Below are positions 5,862 to 12,599 of a stretch of 16,222 bases of DNA, one piece after another (position 1 is the stretch's first letter; each line of letters starts with the position of its first letter). The notes under the pieces were generated by a model. It was given only the letters and a program-made list of their open reading frames with translations. It ran no database searches and was not told the DNA's origin. The stretch comes from JAFGKK01 sp964521085 (GTDB lineage: Bacteria; Chloroflexota; Anaerolineae; Anaerolineales; RBG-16-64-43), in NCBI GenBank assembly GCA_964521085.1, contig CAZFPL010000070.1, positions 1 to 16,222 on the forward strand, written 5' to 3'. The translations under genes and the position numbers were made by a program.

Positions 5862-6980
5862 TCACAGCCGTTCCGCAACGGCATTCGCAACATCCAGCGT
5901 GCTTCTGCCGCCGCCCATGTCGTAGGTGCGCACTTCCCCCGCCGCAATCACACCGGCCACCGCCTTCTCGAGCACCGTCGCTTTTTCCGTCTCGCCCAGC
6001 CATTCCAGCATCAGCTTTGCCGCCAGGAACGTGGCGATCGGATTAACCTTGTACTGCCCGGCGTATTTGGGCGCCGAGCCGTGGGTCGGTTCGAAGACGG
6101 CGAACCCGTCCCCGATGTTGCCGCTGGAGGCAAACCCCAGCCCGCCCACCAATTGCGCGGCAAGGTCGGAAAGGATGTCGCCGAACATATTGGTCGTCAC
6201 TAGCACGCCGTATTCGAGCGGATTCTTGATCAGCCACATCGCCATCGCATCGACGTTGGCTTCCCACAGCGGGATGGCCGGGAAGAGGGCGGCGATCTTG
6301 CGCGCCTCGCGGGTGATCAGCCCGGACGTTTCGCGCACCACGTTCGGTTTCTCGACCAGTGTCACGCTGGAATAACCGCGTTTCTGCGCGTATTCGAACG
6401 CGGCGCGCACAATCCGCTGGCAGCCGCGGCGCGAAAGGATCCGGCACGAGAGGGCGATATCCTCCGAAGCGCTGGAGCGGAAGGCGGCCATCGCCGGGCT
6501 TTGTGCTTCCAGCGCGGCGCGCACGTCCGGGGGCAGCGGGTGGAATTCCACCCCCGCGTAAAGGTCCTCGGTGTTCTCGCGGAACACCACCAGGTCGATC
6601 CCCTCGCGGTAGTTGAGCGGATTGCCGGGATACGCCTTGCACGGGCGCAAATTTACATACAGGTCGAACTGCTGGCGCAGCTGGACGATCGGACTGCGGT
6701 AGGTGAAACCCTTTCCGCGCAGTTCGGGGGCAAGCTCGGCGGCCGCTTCCTCCTTCGGCTTGGAGGTGATGGCGCCGAACAGCGCGCAATGGCACGTTTT
6801 GAGCAGGTCGATCGTGCGCTGCGGGAGGGCGTCGCCTTCCTTGCACCAGAACTCCCAGCCGATATCGGCCTTCGGATAGTCCGCATCCAGCCGGAGTTTG
6901 TCGAGCACGATCCGCGCCGCTTCCATGACATCCTGCCCAATTCCGTCTCCGGGCATCCAGGCGATCCGGTATTTGGCCAT
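5862..6980 (-). CDS. Isocitrate/isopropylmalate dehydrogenase-family decarboxylating dehydrogenase
   Basis: 372-residue cytoplasmic oxidative decarboxylase of the beta-hydroxyacid family that includes LeuB, isocitrate and homoisocitrate dehydrogenases. Seen: WMPGDGIG near the N-terminus; substrate residues Arg 102, Arg 112 (NLRP) and Arg 134 (FRENTEDLYAGVE) with Tyr 141; catalytic Lys 211 (VEKPNV); metal ligands Asp 244, Asp 268 and Asp 272 (NVDAMAMW, NMFGDILSDLAA); cofactor loop EPTHGSAPKYAG. RENTEDLYAGVE looks more like isocitrate-type enzymes than typical LeuB, but Asn 115 of E. coli Icd is replaced by Ile 98, so the substrate is uncertain. Lys 305-Tyr 306 match the NADP-specifying pair of E. 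coli Icd. The ATG at 6980 is chosen for its strong GAGGAGG ribosome-binding site; longer in-frame starts run into an intergenic repeat. No leu, aks or TCA gene is adjacent. Confidence 0.9.
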   Translation of the reverse strand: MAKYRIAWMPGDGIGQDVMEAARIVLDKLRLDADYPKADIGWEFWCKEGDALPQRTIDLLKTCHCALFGAITSKPKEEAAAELAPELRGKGFTYRSPIVQLRQQFDLYVNLRPCKAYPGNPLNYREGIDLVVFRENTEDLYAGVEFHPLPPDVRAALEAQSPAMAAFRSSASEDIALSCRILSRRGCQRIVRAAFEYAQKRGYSSVTLVEKPNVVRETSGLITREARKIAALFPAIPLWEANVDAMAMWLIKNPLEYGVLVTTNMFGDILSDLAAQLVGGLGFASSGNIGDGFAVFEPTHGSAPKYAGQYKVNPIATFLAAKLMLEWLGETEKATVLEKAVAGVIAAGEVRTYDMGGGRSTLDVANAVAERL

Positions 6981-7010
6981 CCGTGCGTCCTCCTCGAATA
7001 ACGGGTCGGA

Positions 7011-7019
7011 AGTATAGCA
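7011..7019 (-). promoter_or_regulatory. Extended -10 promoter of the dehydrogenase gene
   Basis: TGCTATACT on the minus strand (TGn plus TATACT, 5 of 6 to consensus), 30 nt upstream of the ATG. This allows a short leader carrying the GAGGAGG ribosome-binding site. No -35 match is seen at 17 bp. Confidence 0.55.
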
Positions 7020-7031
7020 TAGGCATCTCTG

Positions 7032-7124
7032 GAATCCACGAAGAGCACGAAGAAGTGCCGAAGAAGAGAAAAAAAGAAAATCCTTTGTGTCCTTCAGGTT
7101 TCCCTTCGTGTCCTTCGTGGATTC
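7032..7124. repeat. Inverted CACGAAG-type intergenic repeat
   Basis: Two 21-nt arms, 7032-7052 and 7104-7124, are inverted copies with two mismatches. Each holds CCACGAAG and CACGAAG blocks (left arm) or CTTCGTG and CTTCGTGG (right arm). The 51-nt middle is purine-rich at first and then has a third, poorer CTTTGTGTCCTTC copy. It occupies the space between the divergent dehydrogenase and M42 genes; if transcribed it would form a long stem. Confidence 0.65.
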
Positions 7125-7168
7125 ACTCAATCCGGCCGGGAACAAGACCGGTGGATTCCGCGGGCAAG

Positions 7169-7197
7169 TTGCCATTCCCCCCGCCCTCTGCTATCAT
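7169..7197 (+). promoter_or_regulatory. Promoter of the M42/WD40 cluster
   Basis: TTGCCA (7169-7174) and TATCAT (7192-7197) with 17-bp spacing, plus a TGC extension directly before the -10. Each hexamer matches 5 of 6 sigma-70 consensus bases. Nine nucleotides separate the -10 from the ATG at 7207, so the first gene would have a leader of only a few bases. Confidence 0.75.
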
Positions 7198-7206
7198 CAA
7201 AAATCT

Positions 7207-8268
7207 ATGGACGAGAAAGCGCTTGCAGAGCATCTCAAAGCCCTCCTCCGGGCGCAGGGCCTCTCAGCCTTCGAGGCGCCTGTGCGCGAGGTCGTCGCCG
7301 CGGCCTGGCGCAGGTTTGCCCCCAAGCAGACGGTCTCGCGCCTGGGCAGCCTGCACGCGCTTCAGCCCGGCACCGGCCGCGCTTCCCGCCCGAAGATCCT
7401 CCTCACAGCCCACATGGACAAGATCGGATTGATGGTCACCCAGGTGATCGATGGTTTTTGCCGGGTGACGGAAATCGGCGGCTTGGATCCGCGGATCCTG
7501 CCGGGCCAGCCGTTTACCATTCATGGACGCGAACTCATTCCCGCCGTCGCCGTCCTCCCTCCCGCTGCGCTTCTGCCGCCGGACCGAAAGGCCACCGTAG
7601 CCCGGCTGAAGGATCTGTGGCTGGATACCGGCCTTCCGGCGGGGGCGGCGGCGCGTCTGCTTCGGATCGGGGACCCGGTCTCGTTCCACCAGGAGCCGTT
7701 CGATATGGCGAACGGGCGCCTCACCGGACCCTCGCTCGACGACCGGGCCGGGGTGGCCGCGCTCACCGTCTGCCTGGAAGAATTGGCCGCCCGGCCCCAC
7801 CGCTGGGATGTCATCGCCGCCGCAACCGTCCAGGAGGAAGAGACTCTCGGCGGGGCTTTCACATCCGCCTTTGCGCTCAAACCCGATCTGGCTGTCGCGG
7901 TGGACGTCACCTTCGCCGCCGGGCCGGGCTTGCCCGAGCATAAAACCTTCCCAACCGGGGAAGGACCAACCATCGGGATGGGGCCGAACGTTCATCCCGG
8001 GATGTGCCGGGCCTTCACCCAGGCCGCCGACAAGGCGGGGATCAAATACTCACTCGAAGTCATGCCGCAGCATTCCGGAACCGACGCATATGCGATGCAG
8101 ATCACGGCGGAGGGAATTCCAACCGCGGTGATCGGCATCCCGCTGCGCTACATGCACTCTGCGGTGGAGACTGTCTCGCTTGCGGATATCCGTCAGACGG
8201 GGCATCTGTTGGCGGAGATGGCCTTCTCCCTCGACGATAAATTCCTGGCCGATCTGAAATGGGAGTAA
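7207..8268 (+). CDS. M42 family metallo-aminopeptidase (copy 1)
   Basis: 353-residue cytoplasmic peptidase of family M42 (TET/glutamyl-aminopeptidase type), which trims N-terminal residues from peptides and usually forms a 12-subunit tetrahedral shell with two metals per subunit. The active site is complete: His 69 in LTAHMDKIG, the bridging Asp in GPSLDDRAG (178), catalytic Glu 210 and ligand Glu 211 in TVQEEETLGG, Asp 233 in VAVDVT, and His 317 in RYMHSAVE. The ATG at 7207 is chosen because it begins the normal M42 N-terminus just after a promoter; the frame is open further upstream but that part is repeat sequence. No ribosome-binding site, so probably leaderless. First gene of a same-strand set with a second M42 four bases downstream. 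Sometimes annotated as cellulase M or endoglucanase M, a historical misnomer. Confidence 0.93.
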   Translation: MDEKALAEHLKALLRAQGLSAFEAPVREVVAAAWRRFAPKQTVSRLGSLHALQPGTGRASRPKILLTAHMDKIGLMVTQVIDGFCRVTEIGGLDPRILPGQPFTIHGRELIPAVAVLPPAALLPPDRKATVARLKDLWLDTGLPAGAAARLLRIGDPVSFHQEPFDMANGRLTGPSLDDRAGVAALTVCLEELAARPHRWDVIAAATVQEEETLGGAFTSAFALKPDLAVAVDVTFAAGPGLPEHKTFPTGEGPTIGMGPNVHPGMCRAFTQAADKAGIKYSLEVMPQHSGTDAYAMQITAEGIPTAVIGIPLRYMHSAVETVSLADIRQTGHLLAEMAFSLDDKFLADLKWE

Positions 8269-8272
8269 GCGG

Positions 8273-9433
8273 ATGACACCGTCCAAGAAGCGAAAATCCG
8301 CTCCGCGCAAGACGGCCGCGAAAACCGCGCAGCGCGCGCGCTCCTCCTCGCGTCCCGTCCCTTCGAAAAAGGCGGGGGCGGCTCGGGGAGCGGGCATCCC
8401 CCTCCTGCGCCGGCTCAGTGAAGCCTGCGGCGTGTCGGGCGATGAAGCCGCCGTCCGCGCCATCGTCCTCGAAGCGCTGAAGGGGAAGGTCAAGGAAGTA
8501 AGGACCGACGCCCTGGGCAATCTGCTCGTCCATTGCCGCACCCGCGGCAAGGCAGCCAAGCGCGTTATGGTCGCCGCCCACATGGACGAAGTGGGATTGA
8601 TCCTGATGCAGGCCGGGAGCGACGGCCTGTGGAAATTCGACACGGTCGGCGGGGTGAACGAACAAACCCTGCCCGCCAAGCCGGTGTGGGTGGGAAACAA
8701 CCACACCCCCGGCGTCATTGGAACGAAACCGATCCACCTGGTCGAAAAAGAGGAAGGCGAGAATCCGATCAAAAAGGATTCGATGACAATCGATGTCGGC
8801 GCGAAGGACAAGGAAGGCGCATCCGCATCCCTCAAGCCCGGCGACCGCGCCGCCTTCGCCACGCCCTTCCACGCGGAACGCGGCCTCCTCTTCGGCAAGG
8901 CGCTCGACGACCGCCTGGGCGTGGCCGCGCTGATCGAGCTGGTCCTCGATCCTCCGCCGGGCGTCGAGCTGCTGGCGGCTTTCACCACGCAGGAGGAAAT
9001 CGGCCTGCGCGGGGCAGGGGTGGCCGCGCACGCCCTCAACCCGGATGCGGCGATCGTGCTGGACGCCACTCCGGCCGTCGATATCCCGATGTGGGACGGC
9101 AGCGAGAACATCGCCTATAACACCAAGCTCGGCGGCGGACCCGCCATTTACATCTCCGACCGCGCCACGATTTCCGATTCGCGCCTGGTCCGCCTGCTGA
9201 CCGGCGCGGCCGAGAAGCGTGGGATCAAATACCAGATCCGCCAGCCGGGAAGCGGCGGCACCGACGCCGGCGCGATTCATACGGCGCGGGCGGGCATTCC
9301 AAGCGTCTCCGTGTCGGTCCCGTGCCGCAATCCGCACACCCCGGTCTCGATTGCGCGGCAGGAAGACTGGCGCGCGCTGGTGGCTCTCGTGCGCGCGGCA
9401 TTGGAAGATCTCGGCAAGCATGGCCTCGCTTAA
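8273..9433 (+). CDS. M42 family metallo-aminopeptidase with basic N-terminal tail (copy 2)
   Basis: 386-residue M42 peptidase. Metal and catalytic residues are all present: His 103 (AAHMDEVG), Asp 212 (LDDRLG), Glu 241/242 (TQEEIG), Asp 264 (VLDATP) and His 355 (CRNPHTPVS). The family core begins at about residue 41 (GIPLLRRLSEACGVSG). Before it is an extra 40-residue tail very rich in Lys, Arg, Ala and Ser (KKRKSAPRKTAAKTAQRARS), resembling histone-like tails and absent from copies 1 and 3. The ATG at 8273 has GGAG about 7 nt upstream and lies 4 nt after the stop of copy 1, which supports the long form, although a shorter start without the tail cannot be excluded. Only 22 nt separate it from the WD40 lipoprotein gene. 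Confidence 0.92.
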   Translation: MTPSKKRKSAPRKTAAKTAQRARSSSRPVPSKKAGAARGAGIPLLRRLSEACGVSGDEAAVRAIVLEALKGKVKEVRTDALGNLLVHCRTRGKAAKRVMVAAHMDEVGLILMQAGSDGLWKFDTVGGVNEQTLPAKPVWVGNNHTPGVIGTKPIHLVEKEEGENPIKKDSMTIDVGAKDKEGASASLKPGDRAAFATPFHAERGLLFGKALDDRLGVAALIELVLDPPPGVELLAAFTTQEEIGLRGAGVAAHALNPDAAIVLDATPAVDIPMWDGSENIAYNTKLGGGPAIYISDRATISDSRLVRLLTGAAEKRGIKYQIRQPGSGGTDAGAIHTARAGIPSVSVSVPCRNPHTPVSIARQEDWRALVALVRAALEDLGKHGLA

Positions 9434-9455
9434 CCTTGCAGGGGATGGAAATAAA

Positions 9456-10604
9456 ATGAACCGGAGTATTGTCTGCCTTTTTCTTCTGCTTCTCGCATCC
9501 TGCTCTCCCCTGCCGGCCGCCACCCCCACGGCCAGCCCCAGTCCGACGCCGATGCCGACAGATACCCTAACTCCGATCCCCACCGACACCGCAACGCCTT
9601 CGCCGACTCCCACTGTAACGATTACCCCTTCGCCGACCGTCACCGCCACTCCCCGGTCCGTCATTCATGCCGGGAACGCCGGCGCGTTGGCGAAAGCCTT
9701 TCAGACCCCGCACCCGGATACCCGATCGCTCCTTTTCTCTTCCAACAGCACCTGGCTGCTGATCGGTTCCGGCGACGCATCCCGCGGCAATTATCTGGTC
9801 AGCATGTGGTGGCCGGATCAAGAGCAGATCTTCAACCTCATGTCGGCGGCGGCCACCGTCTGGGAGGCGGTGTATTCCCCGGATGGCGTGTGGGCGGCGT
9901 ACGTCGCCGATAACCCGAGCCGGAATTTCCGCGGGTATATCGTCGACGTCGCATCGAAATTGCAAATCGCCTCCCTGCCCGGAAGCGGGACCGCCTACTG
10001 CCTGGATTTTTCTCCGGACGGAACCAAGCTTGCGCTGGGCGGCATTACGGATTATCCCGACGGGGTGATCTGGTTGTACGATACGGCCACCTGGGAGTTG
10101 ATCTACGAACTGCCCGTGCAAGGCCAGACCGTCACGGATTTGGAATTTTCTCCGGATGGGACGCGGCTGTATAGCGCCGGCACCGACGGACGGATCCGCA
10201 TTTGGGACGTGGCGCAAAAAACCCTGTTGAATAATTTCCAGAAGGGCCGGCAGGCAAACCGGATTGCTCTTTCGCCGGAGGGGTCGTTCCTGGCCTCGAT
10301 CTACTGCACCAATCACGACGCCTACGGCTGCACCAAGGGCGGCGTGGTTGTGTGGAACACGGCGGACGGGAAGGTGGTGAAAACGTTCGAAGACATCGCC
10401 CTGGCGGTTGCCTTCTCTCCCGACGGTTCGCTGCTCGCAACCGGGGGCGATTATCACGACCCCTTCGTGCGCCTCCGCTATACGGCCACGTGGGCACAGG
10501 TCGGACTGGCCGCAACCATGGCTCCCTGCCTTGCTTTTTCTCCCGACGGCCGCCTGCTGGCTTCCGCCGATTATGAAGACATTATGATCTGGACCATTCA
10601 ATAG
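9456..10604 (+). CDS. WD40-repeat lipoprotein
   Basis: 382-residue predicted lipoprotein. The signal peptide MNRSIVCLFLLLLASC ends in a lipobox (LASC, Cys 16). A Pro/Thr/Ser linker spans about residues 22-66 (SPTPMPTDTLTPIPTDT and similar). The remainder is a beta-propeller of about six degenerate WD40 blades, shown by repeated SPDG turns at about 141, 186, 232, 273 (SPEG), 321 and 362, with IRIWD (about 247) and a final IMIW. It should therefore sit outside the membrane on a flexible stalk and bind a protein or ligand; it has no catalytic motif. The ATG at 9456 is chosen because it creates the signal peptide; GGGGATGG lies just upstream. Lying between M42 genes on the same strand suggests co-transcription, yet it is extracytoplasmic while they appear cytoplasmic. 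Confidence 0.88.
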   Translation: MNRSIVCLFLLLLASCSPLPAATPTASPSPTPMPTDTLTPIPTDTATPSPTPTVTITPSPTVTATPRSVIHAGNAGALAKAFQTPHPDTRSLLFSSNSTWLLIGSGDASRGNYLVSMWWPDQEQIFNLMSAAATVWEAVYSPDGVWAAYVADNPSRNFRGYIVDVASKLQIASLPGSGTAYCLDFSPDGTKLALGGITDYPDGVIWLYDTATWELIYELPVQGQTVTDLEFSPDGTRLYSAGTDGRIRIWDVAQKTLLNNFQKGRQANRIALSPEGSFLASIYCTNHDAYGCTKGGVVVWNTADGKVVKTFEDIALAVAFSPDGSLLATGGDYHDPFVRLRYTATWAQVGLAATMAPCLAFSPDGRLLASADYEDIMIWTIQ

Positions 10605-10650
10605 GAAACCGCCGGCGGTTCCCATTCCGGCGGAGGAAAGGAGAAATCCC

Positions 10651-11646
10651 TTGAAAGCATTGATCCGGAAATTGACCGAAGCCTACGGGCCTTCGGGACG
10701 CGAGGCCGAACTGCGGCAGATCGTGCGGGCCGAAATCAAAGGCCAGTGCGACTACGTCACCGAGGACGCGCTTGGAAATCTGATCGGGGTGATGAAAGCC
10801 AAGGCCAAATCCGGCCGCCGGATCATGCTTGCGGCGCACATGGATGAGATCGGCCTGATCATCTCGCACATCGACGAACGCGGATTTGCGCGCGTGGCCC
10901 CCATCGGCGGCGTGTACCCGTTGAATTGCGTGGGTAGCCGGGTGCGCTTTTCATCGGGCCGCGCGGGAGTGATCGGGCGCGAGGAGCGCGAGGACGATAA
11001 ACGCATCCCGGGACTGGACCAGCTCTTTGTCGATGTGGGCGCGGCGGACCGGGATTCATGCCCGGTGCGCGTCGGGGAGATGGCCGTGTTCGACCGGCCC
11101 TATGTCGAAGCCGGCAGCCGCCTGATCGCCAAAGCGATGGACGACCGCATCGGGGTGGCGATTCTGATCGAAACCATGCGCCGCCTGAAGCGCACGCTGC
11201 ACGAGGTTCAGTTCGTGTTCACCGTCCAGGAGGAAGTCGGGCTGCGCGGGGCGCGGACCTCGGCGTTCCATCTCGACCCGGAAATCGCCGTGTCGGTCGA
11301 TATCACCGTCACCGGGGATACCCCCCGCTGCCCGCCGATGGCCGTGGCCCTCGGGAAGGGTCCCGCGGTCAAGGTGCGCGACAGCGGGATGATCTCCGAT
11401 CCGCGCGTGGTGGAGTGGATGACCGGCGCGGCCGCCGCGCAGCGAATCCCCTGCCAGTTGGAAGTCCTCGAACGCGGCACGACCGACGCCGCGGTGATCC
11501 AGGTTTCGCGCGCCGGGGTCCCGGCCGGCTGCCTGTCGGTCCCGTGCCGCTACGCGCATTCGCCTTCGGAGATGGTCGACATGGGGGATGTGGACTACTC
11601 GGTCAGGTTGCTGATTGCGATGCTGCAAGGGCAGGTGAGTTTTTAA
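10651..11646 (+). CDS. M42 family metallo-aminopeptidase (copy 3)
   Basis: 331-residue M42 peptidase starting at TTG 10651, supported by AAAGGAG 7 nt upstream and by alignment of MKALIRKLTEAYGPSG with the normal family start; no suitable ATG exists nearby. Active-site residues: His 63 (AAHMDEIG), Asp 164 (AMDDRIG), Glu 194/195 (TVQEEVGLRG), Asp 217 (SVDITV) and His 303 (RYAHSPSEM). It is closer to copy 2 than to copy 1 in the ERGTTDA/GSGGTDA and PCR[YN] blocks. It follows the WD40 lipoprotein gene by 46 nt, and a short palindrome (AACCGCCGGCGGTT, 10607-10620) lies in that interval. Probable last gene of the cluster. Confidence 0.93.
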   Translation: MKALIRKLTEAYGPSGREAELRQIVRAEIKGQCDYVTEDALGNLIGVMKAKAKSGRRIMLAAHMDEIGLIISHIDERGFARVAPIGGVYPLNCVGSRVRFSSGRAGVIGREEREDDKRIPGLDQLFVDVGAADRDSCPVRVGEMAVFDRPYVEAGSRLIAKAMDDRIGVAILIETMRRLKRTLHEVQFVFTVQEEVGLRGARTSAFHLDPEIAVSVDITVTGDTPRCPPMAVALGKGPAVKVRDSGMISDPRVVEWMTGAAAAQRIPCQLEVLERGTTDAAVIQVSRAGVPAGCLSVPCRYAHSPSEMVDMGDVDYSVRLLIAMLQGQVSF

Positions 11647-11652
11647 TCTCTG

Positions 11653-11685
11653 AGATCCTAAGGGTCTGGACGGCCCTCAGGATCT
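11653..11685. terminator. Stem-loop after the M42 cluster, possible terminator
   Basis: Arms 11653-11664 (AGATCCTAAGGG) and 11674-11685 (CCCTCAGGATCT) pair over 12 positions with one mismatch, with a 9-nt loop. It lies 7 nt past the stop of M42 copy 3. No T run follows on the plus strand (an A run lies at about 11698-11705), so it may act as a 3'-end stabiliser or a weak terminator. Confidence 0.45.
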
Positions 11686-11795
11686 GCCTTGTGCGTCAAA
11701 AAAAACCTCGATTTCCCTTTTCTTCACAACTTCCTTACATGTTTCCTATTGTTTCACAACAGACCATGGTTAATATGGCCAAGTAGTGGAACGGA

Positions 11796-11811
11796 CCCGG
11801 TCGGAACCGGG
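11796..11811 (+). promoter_or_regulatory. Hairpin just before the ribosome-binding site of lipoprotein A
   Basis: CCCGGT (11796-11801) and ACCGGG (11806-11811) pair perfectly around a CGGA tetraloop; GGGAG of the ribosome-binding site begins two bases later. A stable 5'-leader hairpin at this spot could protect the message or tune translation. No named riboswitch is recognised. Confidence 0.4.
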
Positions 11812-11826
11812 ATGGGAGAATAATCA

Positions 11827-12522
11827 ATGTCACAATTCCATCTACGAATCGGTTTGTTGTTATCCTTGGCGCTTGCATTGAGCGCCTGCAGCGCCGGACC
11901 GGCCTCCCTGTCGGCAAAAGATATGACGTACACGGCGCTCGTGATGACTCTCTCCGCTCCGGCTGCCACTTCCCTTCCATCTGCGTCGCCCACGGAGAGC
12001 CCGACGCTCGAGAGCAGTACAACCCTCGCCACGTCGATCACCCCCTCCCGCACCGCAACCCGCCCGGCGGCCGCGCCCGGACCTCTCTGCGATGACTCCG
12101 CGTACGTCAGCGACGTGACCATCCCGGATGGCACTAAAATCGACCCGGGGGATTCGTTCACCAAGACGTGGAGCATCCGCAACACCGGCGCCTGCAGTTG
12201 GACGACCGCCTATTCCATCGATTTTGTGCAAGGCAATGCGATGGACGGGGTGAGAACGTACTTATCCGCTTCCGTCGATCCCGGCGGTACGGTGGAGATC
12301 TCCGTGGGGCTGGCTGCGCCCACGACGCCCGGGAAGTACACCGGTTACTGGCGATTGAAGAATGCGGATGGGAACTTCTTCGGAGAATTGGTTTATGTCC
12401 AGATTGTGGTGTCCGGGAGTGGGACCACCACGCCGTCGATGACCCTGTTGGAAACCAACACACCAGCACCCGAAATCACCGACACGCCTCTTCCGACCGA
12501 TACGGAGATACCGGTTACGTAA
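11827..12522 (+). CDS. NBR1-type Ig-like domain lipoprotein A
   Basis: 231-residue predicted lipoprotein. The signal peptide ends in the lipobox LSAC (Cys 21). Residues 22-86 are a Ser/Thr/Pro/Ala-rich linker. Residues 88-196 form an Ig-like fold of the type first described next to BRCA1 (NBR1 central domain): DVTIPDGTKIDPGDSFTKTW, IRNTGACSWTT, SVDPGGTVEISVGLAAP, GKYTGYWRL and FFGELVYVQIVV. A Thr/Pro-rich tail (about 197-231) ends the protein. Cys 88 and Cys 123 are at the same positions in lipoprotein B and could form a disulfide. The domain is a non-catalytic binding module; its bacterial ligand is unknown. Start at ATG 11827 with GGGAG upstream. Paralogue of the gene at 13065. Confidence 0.87.
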   Translation: MSQFHLRIGLLLSLALALSACSAGPASLSAKDMTYTALVMTLSAPAATSLPSASPTESPTLESSTTLATSITPSRTATRPAAAPGPLCDDSAYVSDVTIPDGTKIDPGDSFTKTWSIRNTGACSWTTAYSIDFVQGNAMDGVRTYLSASVDPGGTVEISVGLAAPTTPGKYTGYWRLKNADGNFFGELVYVQIVVSGSGTTTPSMTLLETNTPAPEITDTPLPTDTEIPVT

Positions 12523-12562
12523 TCGTTTTTGGAATCCCTTTTCATGGACAGAAAACAGTGGC

Positions 12563-12596
12563 CAAAGGGTCCCGGATATCCGGGACCCTTTGGCTC
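12563..12596. terminator. 34-bp perfect palindrome, probable bidirectional terminator
   Basis: An uninterrupted palindrome of 17 bases per arm (GCCAAAGGGTCCCGGAT and its complement), centred on GGATATCC. It lies 40 nt after the stop of lipoprotein A and at the 3' side of the minus-strand GH36 remnant, where a terminator shared by converging genes is expected. On the minus strand it is followed by CACTGTTTTC; on the plus strand no T run follows. Also conceivable as a binding site for a dimeric protein. Confidence 0.6.
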
Positions 12597-12599
12597 TGC

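Noticed and set aside
6981..7175. N-terminal extension of the dehydrogenase from an upstream ATG
   Set aside because: Lies in the CACGAAG inverted repeat and upstream of the extended -10; a strong GAGGAGG ribosome-binding site marks ATG 6980 as the start.
7087..7206. N-terminal extension of M42 copy 1
   Set aside because: Runs through the repeat arm and the TTGCCA/TATCAT promoter; the family N-terminus begins at ATG 7207.
9219..9455. N-terminal extension of the WD40 lipoprotein overlapping M42 copy 2
   Set aside because: It is the out-of-frame shadow of the M42 3' end; starting at ATG 9456 gives a textbook lipoprotein signal peptide.
9510..9655. Repetitive CCGACNCC-like stretch as a tandem repeat or CRISPR-like array
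   Set aside because: The periodicity comes from codons for Pro-Thr linkers; there are no spacers or exact repeat units. No CRISPR array is present anywhere in the window.
8102..9664. 520-residue open frame on the minus strand opposite the second M42 gene and the lipoprotein start
   Set aside because: Antisense shadow; the plus-strand M42 reading has all catalytic residues, while this one has no family features and repetitive Gly/Val sequence from the reverse of a Pro/Thr linker.
11723..11758. Two TTCACA boxes 30 nt apart as -35 elements for lipoprotein A
   Set aside because: Neither has an acceptable -10 hexamer at 16-18 bp; a promoter is probably here but cannot be placed from the sequence.
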